This document shows positions 54,465 to 62,113 of a DNA stretch of 64,000 bases, in pieces; position 1 is the first letter of the stretch, and each line of letters opens with the position of its first letter. The translations under genes and the position numbers were made by a program. Under the pieces are notes generated by a model. That model worked only from the letters and a program-made list of their open reading frames with translations. It was not told where the DNA came from and did no database searches. Origin of the DNA: Oscillibacter valericigenes Sjm18-20 (GTDB lineage: Bacteria > Bacillota > Clostridia > Oscillospirales > Oscillospiraceae); contig AP012044.1 of assembly GCA_000283575.1 (NCBI GenBank), positions 1,612,001 through 1,676,000 on the forward strand. The letters are read 5' to 3'.

Positions 54465-55799
54465 ATGAAGCAACTGACTCAGGGAGCTTTGGCTGACAGT
54501 GAGTTGACGGAGGAATCGCCGGGCGGGAGAATGGTGAAATTCCCCGGAGAGATGGAAAAGCCGGGGGAAACGGCCGCCGACGGTGCGGATTCCTGGATGG
54601 AAGATTTTACGAAAGCGGAAAATGCCGAAACGGATGCAAAGGACGAGAGTTCCGCAGACGCGGAGGATACGCGGACGGAGAATTCCGGAGAGACGGAAAA
54701 ATCCGACGGAGCGGAGGAAGATGCAGTGTTGGAGGAGACTGCAAAAGCGGGGAACGGCGACGAGTTTTCCGACAGCCTCCGCAATGAGACAGTTCCAAAG
54801 AGCGCCGCGGAGGAGCGTTCGGCGGGAGAGAAGAAGCTGTATTTTGGCAGCGTTAAATTTTTTAAAAATATGATCCTGCTGGCGGTTGTTATCGCCATTG
54901 CCGTACCTTCCGTACTGGCGGTCACATTCTGGCGGCATGGCCGGGCGGTGGCCGCGGCACTGGAGGGACAGAGGGACGCGCTCAGCGACACACTGGCGGA
55001 TTTACAGGTACAATATGACCAGCTGGACGCGGATAAGAGGGCGGAGGAGACCATCTGGGGCGGTTCGGTCGCCGATCAGGTGGTGAAGACCGAGCCGCTG
55101 GACTATCAGACGATGTATCCGGATTTTTATGTGGATACGCCTGTGGGCGCGCCGGTACAGGACAACGGAACCATGTACCTCACCTTTGACGACGGCCCCT
55201 CCTCCAATACGCCGCTGTTGCTGTCCATTCTGCGGAGCAAGGACGTGAAAGCCACATTTTTCGTAGTGGGCGGCGACACGACAGAGCAGCGCCAGTGGAT
55301 GCGGGACATCGTGGAGGACGGCCATACCTTGGGCATGCACAGCTATACCCACAATTATCATCAGATCTATTCGTCTGTGGAAGCGTTTCTGGACGACTAC
55401 TACAAATTGTTCACCAATATCAAGGAGGCCACCGGACAGACGCCCACAATTTTCCGGTTCCCCGGCGGCAGCGTCAACAGTTATGATTACCCGGTGTATC
55501 GGGAGATTGTGGCGGAGATGCTACGGCGTGGCTTCGTGTTCTATGACTGGAACCTGTCCAGCGGGGACGCCTCTTCCAACTACATATCTCCCGAGCGGAT
55601 TACGGCGAATATTCTGGATCATGCCCCGGCATTTTCACGGGGAATCGTGCTGTTCCACGACGCGCCCAGTAAGGACAGCACGGTGGAGGCCCTTGCCGGT
55701 GTGATCGACGGGCTGCGGGATCAAGGGTTCACCTTTGGCCCGCTTACCCGTGAGGTGCGCCCCATCCTGTTCAATTACACTGACTATCAGCCAGACTGA
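54465..55799 (+). CDS. Membrane-anchored polysaccharide deacetylase (NodB domain)
   Basis: 444 residues from the ATG after GGGAGGG. A highly acidic, low-complexity cytoplasmic head (about 15-118), one membrane helix (ILLAVVIAIAVPSVLAVTFW, about 137-156), a short coiled coil (about 162-190), then NodB: LTFDDGPSSNTP, HSYTHNYHQ, FRFPGGSVN, YDWNLSSGD and LFHDAPSKD. Acts on the outer face, probably de-N-acetylating peptidoglycan. The acidic inner head is unusual and may bind another protein. Confidence 0.92.
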   Translation: MKQLTQGALADSELTEESPGGRMVKFPGEMEKPGETAADGADSWMEDFTKAENAETDAKDESSADAEDTRTENSGETEKSDGAEEDAVLEETAKAGNGDEFSDSLRNETVPKSAAEERSAGEKKLYFGSVKFFKNMILLAVVIAIAVPSVLAVTFWRHGRAVAAALEGQRDALSDTLADLQVQYDQLDADKRAEETIWGGSVADQVVKTEPLDYQTMYPDFYVDTPVGAPVQDNGTMYLTFDDGPSSNTPLLLSILRSKDVKATFFVVGGDTTEQRQWMRDIVEDGHTLGMHSYTHNYHQIYSSVEAFLDDYYKLFTNIKEATGQTPTIFRFPGGSVNSYDYPVYREIVAEMLRRGFVFYDWNLSSGDASSNYISPERITANILDHAPAFSRGIVLFHDAPSKDSTVEALAGVIDGLRDQGFTFGPLTREVRPILFNYTDYQPD

Positions 55800-55901
55800 G
55801 CAAAAAAGACCGCAAATCAAAGTGATACCCGTTGGAAGGCACAGCGAAAAACGCCCGCGGCCAGGGCGAAGCCAGAGTTGAGAAAGGAATTGGAGAACAG
55901 A

Positions 55902-56597
55902 ATGAAAAAAGAAAATTTCAGCAAGGCAATGAATGAGATGTTTGGAGTGGGCGGAGACAGCGGAGCGGAGCCGCCCGCCGCGGAGCCGGTTATGGCGGCT
56001 TCATCGGAGCCTTATGTTCCGGAAGAACCATACGAGCCTGCGGATATCTCCGCCGCCCCGGTTCCCGCGCCGGAACCCATCGCTCCGCCGGAGATGTCCT
56101 CCGAGCCCGCACCGGATCCTTTCGCCTCCGCCGTGTCCTATTCAACCGAACCCTCCTATAACAGGACCGTGCCTATGCAAAAGACCATTCTGGCGGCGGG
56201 TACCACGTTTGTGGGGAACATGACCGCACAGGGCGATGTGGATATGGACTGTGAGTTCCAGGGCGATATCCGGGCCAACGGCACCGTGACCATCCGGACC
56301 AAGCTGGCGGGGGACCTGAGCGCGAAGGTCGCGGAACTGGTGGCCTGTGAGGTGCAGGGTGACGTCCACGCCGACGAGAGCGTGCGGATCGACAGCAACT
56401 CCAAGGTAATCGGCAACATTACCGGAAAGGACCTGAACTGCGCCGGAAGCGTTCAGGGCAACATTCAGGTCAGTGGCCATGTGACGGTCAGCGGCAGCGC
56501 TTATATCGAGGGCGATTTGGAAGCCGCCAGCATCTCCATTGAAAACGGCGCGGGCGTCAACGGACAGATGCAGGTCCTGCCCCGCAGAGTCCAGTAA
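55902..56597 (+). CDS. Bactofilin (polymer-forming cytoskeletal protein)
   Basis: 231 residues from the ATG after GGAGAACAGA. A Pro/Glu/Ala-rich N-terminal tail (about 20-95), then a right-handed beta-helix of short repeats (AAGTTFVGNMTAQGDVDMDC through GSAYIEGDLEAASISIENGA), ending GQMQVLPRRVQ. Forms filaments that position cell-wall enzymes; next to a wall deacetylase this suggests a local envelope role. Confidence 0.93.
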   Translation: MKKENFSKAMNEMFGVGGDSGAEPPAAEPVMAASSEPYVPEEPYEPADISAAPVPAPEPIAPPEMSSEPAPDPFASAVSYSTEPSYNRTVPMQKTILAAGTTFVGNMTAQGDVDMDCEFQGDIRANGTVTIRTKLAGDLSAKVAELVACEVQGDVHADESVRIDSNSKVIGNITGKDLNCAGSVQGNIQVSGHVTVSGSAYIEGDLEAASISIENGAGVNGQMQVLPRRVQ

Positions 56598-56736
56598 CGA
56601 AGAACACAAGACGGGCTGGCGATTTTCGCCAGCCTGTGTTTGTCTTTTGAAATGACTGCCGGACCGGTTTTAAACCGTTATCTTGCAGCAATACTACCTG
56701 TGTGCGGGCGATGCCCGCGGAAAGGCGGCAAATACT

Positions 56737-57585
56737 TTGAATCTTTGCGATCTGAATGATCTGCGGGACTTGCTGGGACGGCACGGTTTCCGCTTCTCAA
56801 AATCCATGGGCCAGAATTTTCTCATTGATTCTGCTATCCCCCGGGACATTGCGCAGGCCTCCGGCGCTTCGGCGGAGTGGGGCGTGCTGGAGATCGGTCC
56901 CGGAGTGGGACCGCTGACGGTGGAGTTGGCGCGCAGGGCCGGAAAGGTGGTATCTGTGGAGCTGGACCGGTCGCTGTTGCCGGTGCTGGCGGAGACGCTG
57001 GCGGAGTATCCCGGCGCGGAGGTCGTATCCGGCGATGTGATGAAGCTGGACCTCGACACACTGCTGCGGGAGAAATTCGGGGACAGGCCGGTCATGGCCT
57101 GCGCGAACCTGCCCTACAACATCACCACACCGGTATTGACAAAATTTGTGGAGACGGAGTCGATCCGGCAGTTCACCGTGATGATCCAGAAGGAGGTGGC
57201 CAAGCGGATCTGTGCTGTGCCGGGAAGCAGCGGAGGAAGCTCCTTCTCCCTTTTTTTGCAGTACTACATGGAGCCGGAATATCTTTTTACGGTGGAACCG
57301 GAAAAGTTTTATCCCGCGCCAAAGGTGACTTCCGCTGTGATACGGTGCGTCCGGCGGGAAAAGCCGCCTGTGGAGGCGCAGGACGAGGAACTGCTGTTTC
57401 GGCTGATGCGGGGGGCCTTTGCCCTTCGGCGCAAAACGCTGGCCAATAGTCTGTCTTCCGCGCTGGGGCTGCCCAAGGCGGAGCTGCTGGCCGCTATTCG
57501 GGCGGCGGGATTGCCCGAGACCGTGCGGGGGGAGCAGTTGACATTCGCGGACTTTGCGGCGCTGTGCGGTATTTTGAAAGAGTGA
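56737..57585 (+). CDS. rsmA: 16S rRNA dimethyladenosine transferase
   Basis: 282 residues from a TTG with GGAAAGGCGG about eight bases upstream; a longer frame from 56,683 has no ribosome site. KsgA motifs: KSMGQNFLIDSAI, EIGPGVGPLTVEL (SAM loop), ANLPYNITTPVL (catalytic NLPY) and FYPAPKVTSAVI. Dimethylates two adenines near the 3' end of 16S rRNA. Confidence 0.95.
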   Translation: MNLCDLNDLRDLLGRHGFRFSKSMGQNFLIDSAIPRDIAQASGASAEWGVLEIGPGVGPLTVELARRAGKVVSVELDRSLLPVLAETLAEYPGAEVVSGDVMKLDLDTLLREKFGDRPVMACANLPYNITTPVLTKFVETESIRQFTVMIQKEVAKRICAVPGSSGGSSFSLFLQYYMEPEYLFTVEPEKFYPAPKVTSAVIRCVRREKPPVEAQDEELLFRLMRGAFALRRKTLANSLSSALGLPKAELLAAIRAAGLPETVRGEQLTFADFAALCGILKE

Positions 57586-57612
57586 GCGGCCCGCAGCAAG
57601 GGAAAAAGCCGT

Positions 57613-57658
57613 CCGTCCCCGGTCGAAGGCGCTGCCTTCGACCGGGGACGGATATTTT
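57613..57658 (+). terminator. Terminator after rsmA
   Basis: CCGTCCCCGGTCGAAGGC and GCCTTCGACCGGGGACGG form an 18-bp perfect stem, then ATATTTTC. Works for both strands. Confidence 0.85.
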
Positions 57659-57697
57659 CTGCGAACGGATGGACGGCGATTTTAAAAAAGCCTGTCC

Positions 57698-58138
57698 CTA
57701 TTTGCGGTCGGGAAATTTTTTACACAGGGTATCCAGCTCGTCGATGAGCGTACTTAGTTCCGCGGTGGTCATGACGCAGCGGAGTTCGGCGTTTTCGATG
57801 TCCTCCATGGTGTTGGGCAGGGTGAAGGAGACGTCCACGACATAGCGGCCGTCAACCTCCGAACGGGCCGAAAGAAGAAAATACGGCTCGGAAAAGTCGC
57901 TGTCGTAGATGTCCCGGATGCCGGATTTCAGAACCTTCAGTCCGGCGGTCAGCTCGTTTAGCTCAGAGGTCAGAAGGCAGCTGTTGGAGTCCTTGATGAT
58001 GAGGCCGTCCTCGGTGGTATAGGTGCCGCGTAGGACAAGCCAATTGCGGTCGTCGCCGTCTGGCGCACCGGAATCTTCCGAAAATTCATAGTTGACGATT
58101 TCAAGCTCCAGTCTCGCCTCGTCGTTTTTAAAAAGCAT
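57698..58138 (-). CDS. WapI-like immunity-family protein
   Basis: 146 residues. The pattern ARLELEIVNYEFSE, NWLVLRGTYTTEDG, DSNSCLLTSELNELTAGLKV and a predicted alpha/beta fold resemble the WapI-type immunity family of contact-dependent toxins, which also occurs as lone genes. No WapA-like toxin is in the window. AAAGGAG precedes the ATG. Could equally be an unrelated DUF; role not shown. Confidence 0.55.
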   Translation of the reverse strand: MLFKNDEARLELEIVNYEFSEDSGAPDGDDRNWLVLRGTYTTEDGLIIKDSNSCLLTSELNELTAGLKVLKSGIRDIYDSDFSEPYFLLSARSEVDGRYVVDVSFTLPNTMEDIENAELRCVMTTAELSTLIDELDTLCKKFPDRK

Positions 58139-58152
58139 GGAGTCGTACTCCT

Positions 58153-59184
58153 TTAATCGTTATGGTGCAGGGCATAAAATTCGTCGTAGTCCTTCAGCAT
58201 GGACCAGAGCAGCTCCGGTGTGTCCAATTCGTAGGGACAGCGGCTCTTGCAGGCGTTGCAGTGGATACAGTCCTCAATTTTGTGCATTTTGGCGTACCAC
58301 GCGTCGGTCATGTACGGCCGATAGGGTGAACGGCGCAGGAGCATGGCCATCCGGGCGGCCTGGGGAATGTCGATCCCGACCGAGCAGGGGAGACAGTATC
58401 CGCAGCTGCGGCAGAAGTTGTGGGCAAGCTCCCTGCGGTCCTTTTCAATTACGGATTGGAATTCCGGGGTCATCTGCTGATTTTTCTCCGTCAGCTCCAG
58501 CCACTGGTCCAACTCCCATTCATGCTGAATCCCCCAGATGGGAACCACATTGTCATAGCCCTGCATGAACGCATAGCAGGCCGCAGCGTTGTTCAGCATG
58601 CCGCCGGAGAGCCCCTTCATGGCGATGAAGCCCATATCTGCGGCTTTACAGCGGTTCACAAGGTCGATATCCCTGTCCGAGGACAGATAGCAGAAAGGAA
58701 ATTGCATGGTTTCAAAATTACCGGAGTCCACGGCGGCCAGCGCCACCTTTAAACGGTGATTCGTAATGCCGATGTGACGGACATAGCCCTTTTGCTTTGC
58801 ATCCAGTGCGGCGGCAAAGGGGCCGGCTGGATCGTCGATATCCGGAAGCAGGGCCGGATTGTGAAACTGAAACAGATCGATATAATCCGTCTTCAGTCGG
58901 CGAAGGCTCTCCTCGATGTGGGCCTGGACGGTCTTCTTATCCGCACCGTCGCTCTTAGTGGAGATCACGATATTGTGGCGGACATCCCCAAGTGCCTCGC
59001 CGATCTTCTCCTCACTGTCGGTGTATGCGTTGGCGGTGTCAAAATAATTGATGCCCGAGTCGTAGGCGCGGCGCAGGAGTTTTTTTGCGTCGGCATGGCC
59101 GATTCGCTGGACGGGCAGGGCGCCAAAAGCGGTCTTTGTGACCATTAACCCGGTTCTGCCGAGCCGGATCTTTTCAATTTTCAT
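58153..59184 (-). CDS. Aldo/keto reductase with C-terminal 4Fe-4S domain
   Basis: 343 residues. TIM barrel with the catalytic Asp/Tyr pair in YFDTANAYTDSEEK, Lys in VISTKSDG and a His-type region FQFHNPAL. The C-terminal 80 residues carry CRSCGYCLPCSVGIDIPQ and CIHCNACKSRCPYEL, a ferredoxin-like pair of Cys sets. Clostridial members act in redox metabolism with NAD(P)H and ferredoxin; substrate unknown. It shares a 200-bp intergenic region with the divergent ModE-like gene. Confidence 0.93.
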   Translation of the reverse strand: MKIEKIRLGRTGLMVTKTAFGALPVQRIGHADAKKLLRRAYDSGINYFDTANAYTDSEEKIGEALGDVRHNIVISTKSDGADKKTVQAHIEESLRRLKTDYIDLFQFHNPALLPDIDDPAGPFAAALDAKQKGYVRHIGITNHRLKVALAAVDSGNFETMQFPFCYLSSDRDIDLVNRCKAADMGFIAMKGLSGGMLNNAAACYAFMQGYDNVVPIWGIQHEWELDQWLELTEKNQQMTPEFQSVIEKDRRELAHNFCRSCGYCLPCSVGIDIPQAARMAMLLRRSPYRPYMTDAWYAKMHKIEDCIHCNACKSRCPYELDTPELLWSMLKDYDEFYALHHND

Positions 59185-59357
59185 GAAGAATTCCTCCCTA
59201 TGTGCAATTTACGGGATTCTCGTAGTTCCTTAAACTGATTGTATCCCATCCGGAAAAAGTTTGCAAGGAGAACGGCGCTTTCTGCCTCCGCGCCGATGTC
59301 CCGGCATTCAGGCAGCGTATAGGGTCTTGTGGTTGCGGGAACCGGAAATCCTGCCGT

Positions 59358-59386
59358 TTGACGAGAGAATTGAAATGTGCTATCAT
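59358..59386 (+). promoter_or_regulatory. Promoter placing the start point at the modE-like ATG
   Basis: TTGACG (59,358-59,363), 17-bp spacer, TATCAT (59,381-59,386). The next gene's ATG at 59,393 lies seven bases after the -10 element, where transcription should begin. Confidence 0.65.
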
Positions 59387-59392
59387 GCAGGC

Positions 59393-59749
59393 ATGAAGAA
59401 AGATATACGGTTAAAACTGACCATTCGATTGTATTCCGACGATGATGAACGCTGCTTTGGGCCGGGGATTGCCACTCTGCTTCACCGGGTGGAGGAGCAC
59501 AGATCCCTGCGCGCCGCCGCGGCGTCCATGGGAATGGCGTACTCCAAGGCATGGCGCATTATCCGTACGGCGGAAGCCGTGTTCGACTGTAAGCTGCTGG
59601 ACAGTGTTACCGGCGGCAAAAACGGTGGGGGCGCCGTTTTGACGAAAGAGGCGCAGGCGCTGCTGGCGGCCTACGACGGGTACTGCGCTCAGGTGGGAGA
59701 ATTTGCGGCGGAAAAATTCAAAAGCTGTTTTGGCAAGCTGACGGAATGA
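59393..59749 (+). CDS. ModE-like LysR-type HTH regulator (short form)
   Basis: 118 residues. Winged helix of the ModE N-terminal domain: GIATLLHRVEEHRSLRAAAA, SMGMAYSKAWRIIRTAE and the wing VTGGKNGGGAVLT. No MOP molybdate-binding domain follows, so it is the short type common in Clostridia. No ribosome site lies before the ATG; the promoter suggests a leaderless transcript. Regulation of nearby molybdenum enzymes is possible but inferred from location (10-18 kb away). Confidence 0.85.
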   Translation: MKKDIRLKLTIRLYSDDDERCFGPGIATLLHRVEEHRSLRAAAASMGMAYSKAWRIIRTAEAVFDCKLLDSVTGGKNGGGAVLTKEAQALLAAYDGYCAQVGEFAAEKFKSCFGKLTE

Positions 59750-59775
59750 ACGGCCGGTTTCTTGTAACGGACCAA

Positions 59776-59809
59776 GCGGAGGGAGATAAAATCTCCCTCC
59801 GCTTATTTC
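59776..59809 (+). terminator. Terminator after the modE-like gene
   Basis: GCGGAGGGAGAT pairs with ATCTCCCTCCGC around AAA, then TTATTT. Confidence 0.8.
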
Positions 59810-59817
59810 CAGTTATA

Positions 59818-59875
59818 TTGACAATATCGATATTCGATGATATAATATGCCGATGAAATATCGATGTTCGATATT
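59818..59875 (+). promoter_or_regulatory. PadR-gene promoter with two repeat operators
   Basis: TTGACA (59,818-59,823), 17-bp spacer, TATAAT (59,841-59,846). ATATCGATATTCGAT fills the spacer (59,824-59,838), and ATATCGATGTTCGATAT lies just past the start point (59,858-59,874). Two near-identical palindromic sites around the start suggest autorepression by PadR. Confidence 0.75.
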
Positions 59876-59901
59876 TAGTATTCGCGGAAGGAGGAGTGAC
59901 G

Positions 59902-60222
59902 GTGGCGCGGGAAAAATTCCAGACGCTGACGGAGCAGATGTTTTATATTCTGCTGTGTCTGCGGCGGGAACGGTGCGGTGTGGACGTGATGGCGCGGGTG
60001 GAGGAGATGACCCAGGGAAGAGTGGTCATCGGGCCCGGGACGCTGTACAACCTGCTGGAGAGCTTTCTGACCGCGGGGATGATTGAGGAGACGGCGGTGG
60101 AGGGCCGCAGGCGCAGCTACCGGATCACGGCGGCGGGAGAGCAGGCGCTGGCGGAAGAGGCGCGGCGGCTGGAGACGCTGCTGGAGGACTACCGCGGTTT
60201 TGGCGGGGAGGAAGCTACATGA
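59902..60222 (+). CDS. PadR-family transcriptional regulator
   Basis: 106 residues from the second GTG (GGAAGGAGG about seven bases upstream). Winged helix: FQTLTEQMFYILLCLRRERC, VVIGPGTLYNLLESFLTAGM and RRRSYRITAAGEQALA, then a short dimerisation helix. Overlaps the next gene by four bases. PadR with a DUF2812 partner is a recurrent Firmicute pair. Confidence 0.92.
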   Translation: MAREKFQTLTEQMFYILLCLRRERCGVDVMARVEEMTQGRVVIGPGTLYNLLESFLTAGMIEETAVEGRRRSYRITAAGEQALAEEARRLETLLEDYRGFGGEEAT

Positions 60223-61610
60223 AATACAAATACGAATACAGACGCTACGAATTTTATGAGGATGCCGCCATTGCCGCCCATCTGGAGAAAATGGCCATGG
60301 AGGGCTGGCGGCTGGAGCGGATGGGCAGGACCCTGTGGCGTTATCGCAGGGTGGAGCCGGAACAGGCGCGCTACGCCGTGACCTACTTTTGGGAATCCTC
60401 GGAATTCAATCCCGCGCCCACGGAGAACGAAGAGACACTGCGGGACTATTGCGCGGCGGCGGGGTGGCAGTTCGAGTGCGGCCGAGACCAGATGCTGGTG
60501 TTCCGGGCCGACCGGGCGGATGCGCCGCCGATCGAGACGGAGGAATCCACGAGGCTGGAGGCTGTCCATAAGGCCATGAAAAAGAGCTTTCTGCCGAGTA
60601 GCGCCGTACTGTTGGCGCTGGTCATCTTTCAGATTGTCCGTCAGTGTATGGGCAGTGTCGTGAGGCTTTTTTCCGACGGCGGGATGCTCGCGGCTACGGG
60701 AGTGTTGCTGCTGGCGGCAATCTATCTGACGCTGGTCCTGGCGCTTTATGCCCGGTGGTATTTCAAAAGCAAAGCGTCCGTGGCACGGGGAGGGCCGTGC
60801 CTGACGCGAAACGCGGCGGCGGGGCGGGTTATGCATTTGGGACAGATGGCGGTGCTTCCGGTGTTTCTGGCGGCATTTCTTCCTTACCTTCTCCAAGAGG
60901 AGCGAGGCGTGATAATTCTGACCGTGATGCTTTTGGGCGTGCTTTTGCTGGAGCAGGGAATGATGGTGGGGATCCGGGCGTTGCTGAAGCGGCGGGGTGT
61001 GGACGCGGTGGCCAATCGGGTGGTTACCGTGGCGGTTTCCCTGGTTGTCACGTTTGTACTGATGCTGGTGATCCTGTTCCAGGGAGTGGACGCGATCAAA
61101 AACGGCTGGCTGGCGGAGACGCCGGAGGAGACCTATACGACCTCTGCCGGGAAGGTGGTGGGGATCCAACACGACGATCTGCCCCTGACGGTGGAGGAAC
61201 TGGGGGCGGGGGAAGACCCACACTATTCCTATGAAGCCGAAGAGCAGTCCACGCCGTTTTTGAAGTTTCGGTTAGGAGTGCAGCAGAGCGAGGAGGGCGC
61301 GCCGGGGATGAATTATAAGATTCTGGACGTCCAAGCGGCATTTTTGTATCAGGCGTGCCTGAACGAATACCTGAGTCCGGCAAAACCACCGGCGGGTATC
61401 CCGAAAATAGCGTTCCCGGAAATGATATTCCGAAAGGCGGACCCTGTGCCATGGGGAGCGGAGGCAGCATGGCAGTATGACTTTGGCGGGACCATGTTGA
61501 ACCGCTATCTCCTGTGCAGCGGGAGTCGCATCGTATGGATTGACTTTGACTGGGTACCCACGGCGGAGCAGATGAAGATTGCCGGGCGGGTCCTGCTGGG
61601 GACAGAATGA
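60219..61610 (+). CDS. DUF2812 membrane protein, PadR partner
   Basis: 463 residues. N-terminal DUF2812 soluble domain (about 1-105; AAIAAHLEKMAMEGWRLERM, RYAVTYFWESSEFNP), then helices at about 126-147, 150-176, 205-225, 231-250 and 264-285, and an outer C-terminal domain (about 290-463). Coupled to padR by ATGA. The protein probably senses or acts in the membrane under the PadR switch; no substrate is known. Confidence 0.88.
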   Translation: MKYKYEYRRYEFYEDAAIAAHLEKMAMEGWRLERMGRTLWRYRRVEPEQARYAVTYFWESSEFNPAPTENEETLRDYCAAAGWQFECGRDQMLVFRADRADAPPIETEESTRLEAVHKAMKKSFLPSSAVLLALVIFQIVRQCMGSVVRLFSDGGMLAATGVLLLAAIYLTLVLALYARWYFKSKASVARGGPCLTRNAAAGRVMHLGQMAVLPVFLAAFLPYLLQEERGVIILTVMLLGVLLLEQGMMVGIRALLKRRGVDAVANRVVTVAVSLVVTFVLMLVILFQGVDAIKNGWLAETPEETYTTSAGKVVGIQHDDLPLTVEELGAGEDPHYSYEAEEQSTPFLKFRLGVQQSEEGAPGMNYKILDVQAAFLYQACLNEYLSPAKPPAGIPKIAFPEMIFRKADPVPWGAEAAWQYDFGGTMLNRYLLCSGSRIVWIDFDWVPTAEQMKIAGRVLLGTE

Positions 61611-61616
61611 AAAAGA

Positions 61617-61655
61617 CACGTCGGCCTGCCGAATGCGTTTCGGCAGGCCGACGTA
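61617..61655 (+). terminator. Bidirectional terminator
   Basis: ACGTCGGCCTGCCGAA pairs with TTTCGGCAGGCCGACGT around TGCG. It serves the DUF2812 gene and the opposing GH18 gene. Confidence 0.8.
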
Positions 61656-61675
61656 TTGGAATCAGGCGCAGGGGA

Positions 61676-62113
61676 TTACCGGATGTCGTACAGCGCGGAC
61701 ATGGCAAGGTAGAGCTGAGAGAAAGGGCGCATGACGTTCCAGATGCCCGCGCCCTGAAAGCCGTACTCTTTTATGAGGCGGAGGCGGGCGGAAAGACTGC
61801 GTGCGTCGTCAAACCAGACCTCATGAACGGTGCCGCCGGGGGCGGCATAGTGGAAAAAGGGGGCCTGGGCAGTTTCGTCATACTGAATGGCGACGCCGTA
61901 CTGGACGGCAAGCTCAATGGCCCGCTGGTTGGAGATGGACTGGGCTTTTGTCTCGCCCTCTACAAAGGGGAGAGGCCAGTCGTAGCCGTAATTGGAGAGC
62001 CCCAGAAAAATTTTTTCGGGGGGCATTTCCGTAACGGCGTAGTCCAGCACAGCCCGGACCTGCGGCATAGGAGAGACCGCCATGGGCGGGCCATATGTAT
62101 AGGAACCGGCATG
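61676..62113 (-). pseudogene. Glycoside hydrolase family 18, C-terminal part, split by an element
   Basis: The frame begins at the serine-recombinase junction and reads GSYTYGPPMAVSPMPQVRAV, LGLSNYGYDWPLPFVEGETK and VWFDDARSLSARLRLIKEYG to the stop, the end of a GH18 barrel like spore cortex-lytic SleL/YaaH. The catalytic DxxDxDxE part and any LysM repeats must lie across the element, outside the window. Precise excision could restore the gene. Confidence 0.8.

Noticed and set aside
60189-61223. 344-residue antisense frame over the DUF2812 gene
   Set aside because: His/Gln/Arg-rich shadow of a coupled padR-DUF2812 pair.
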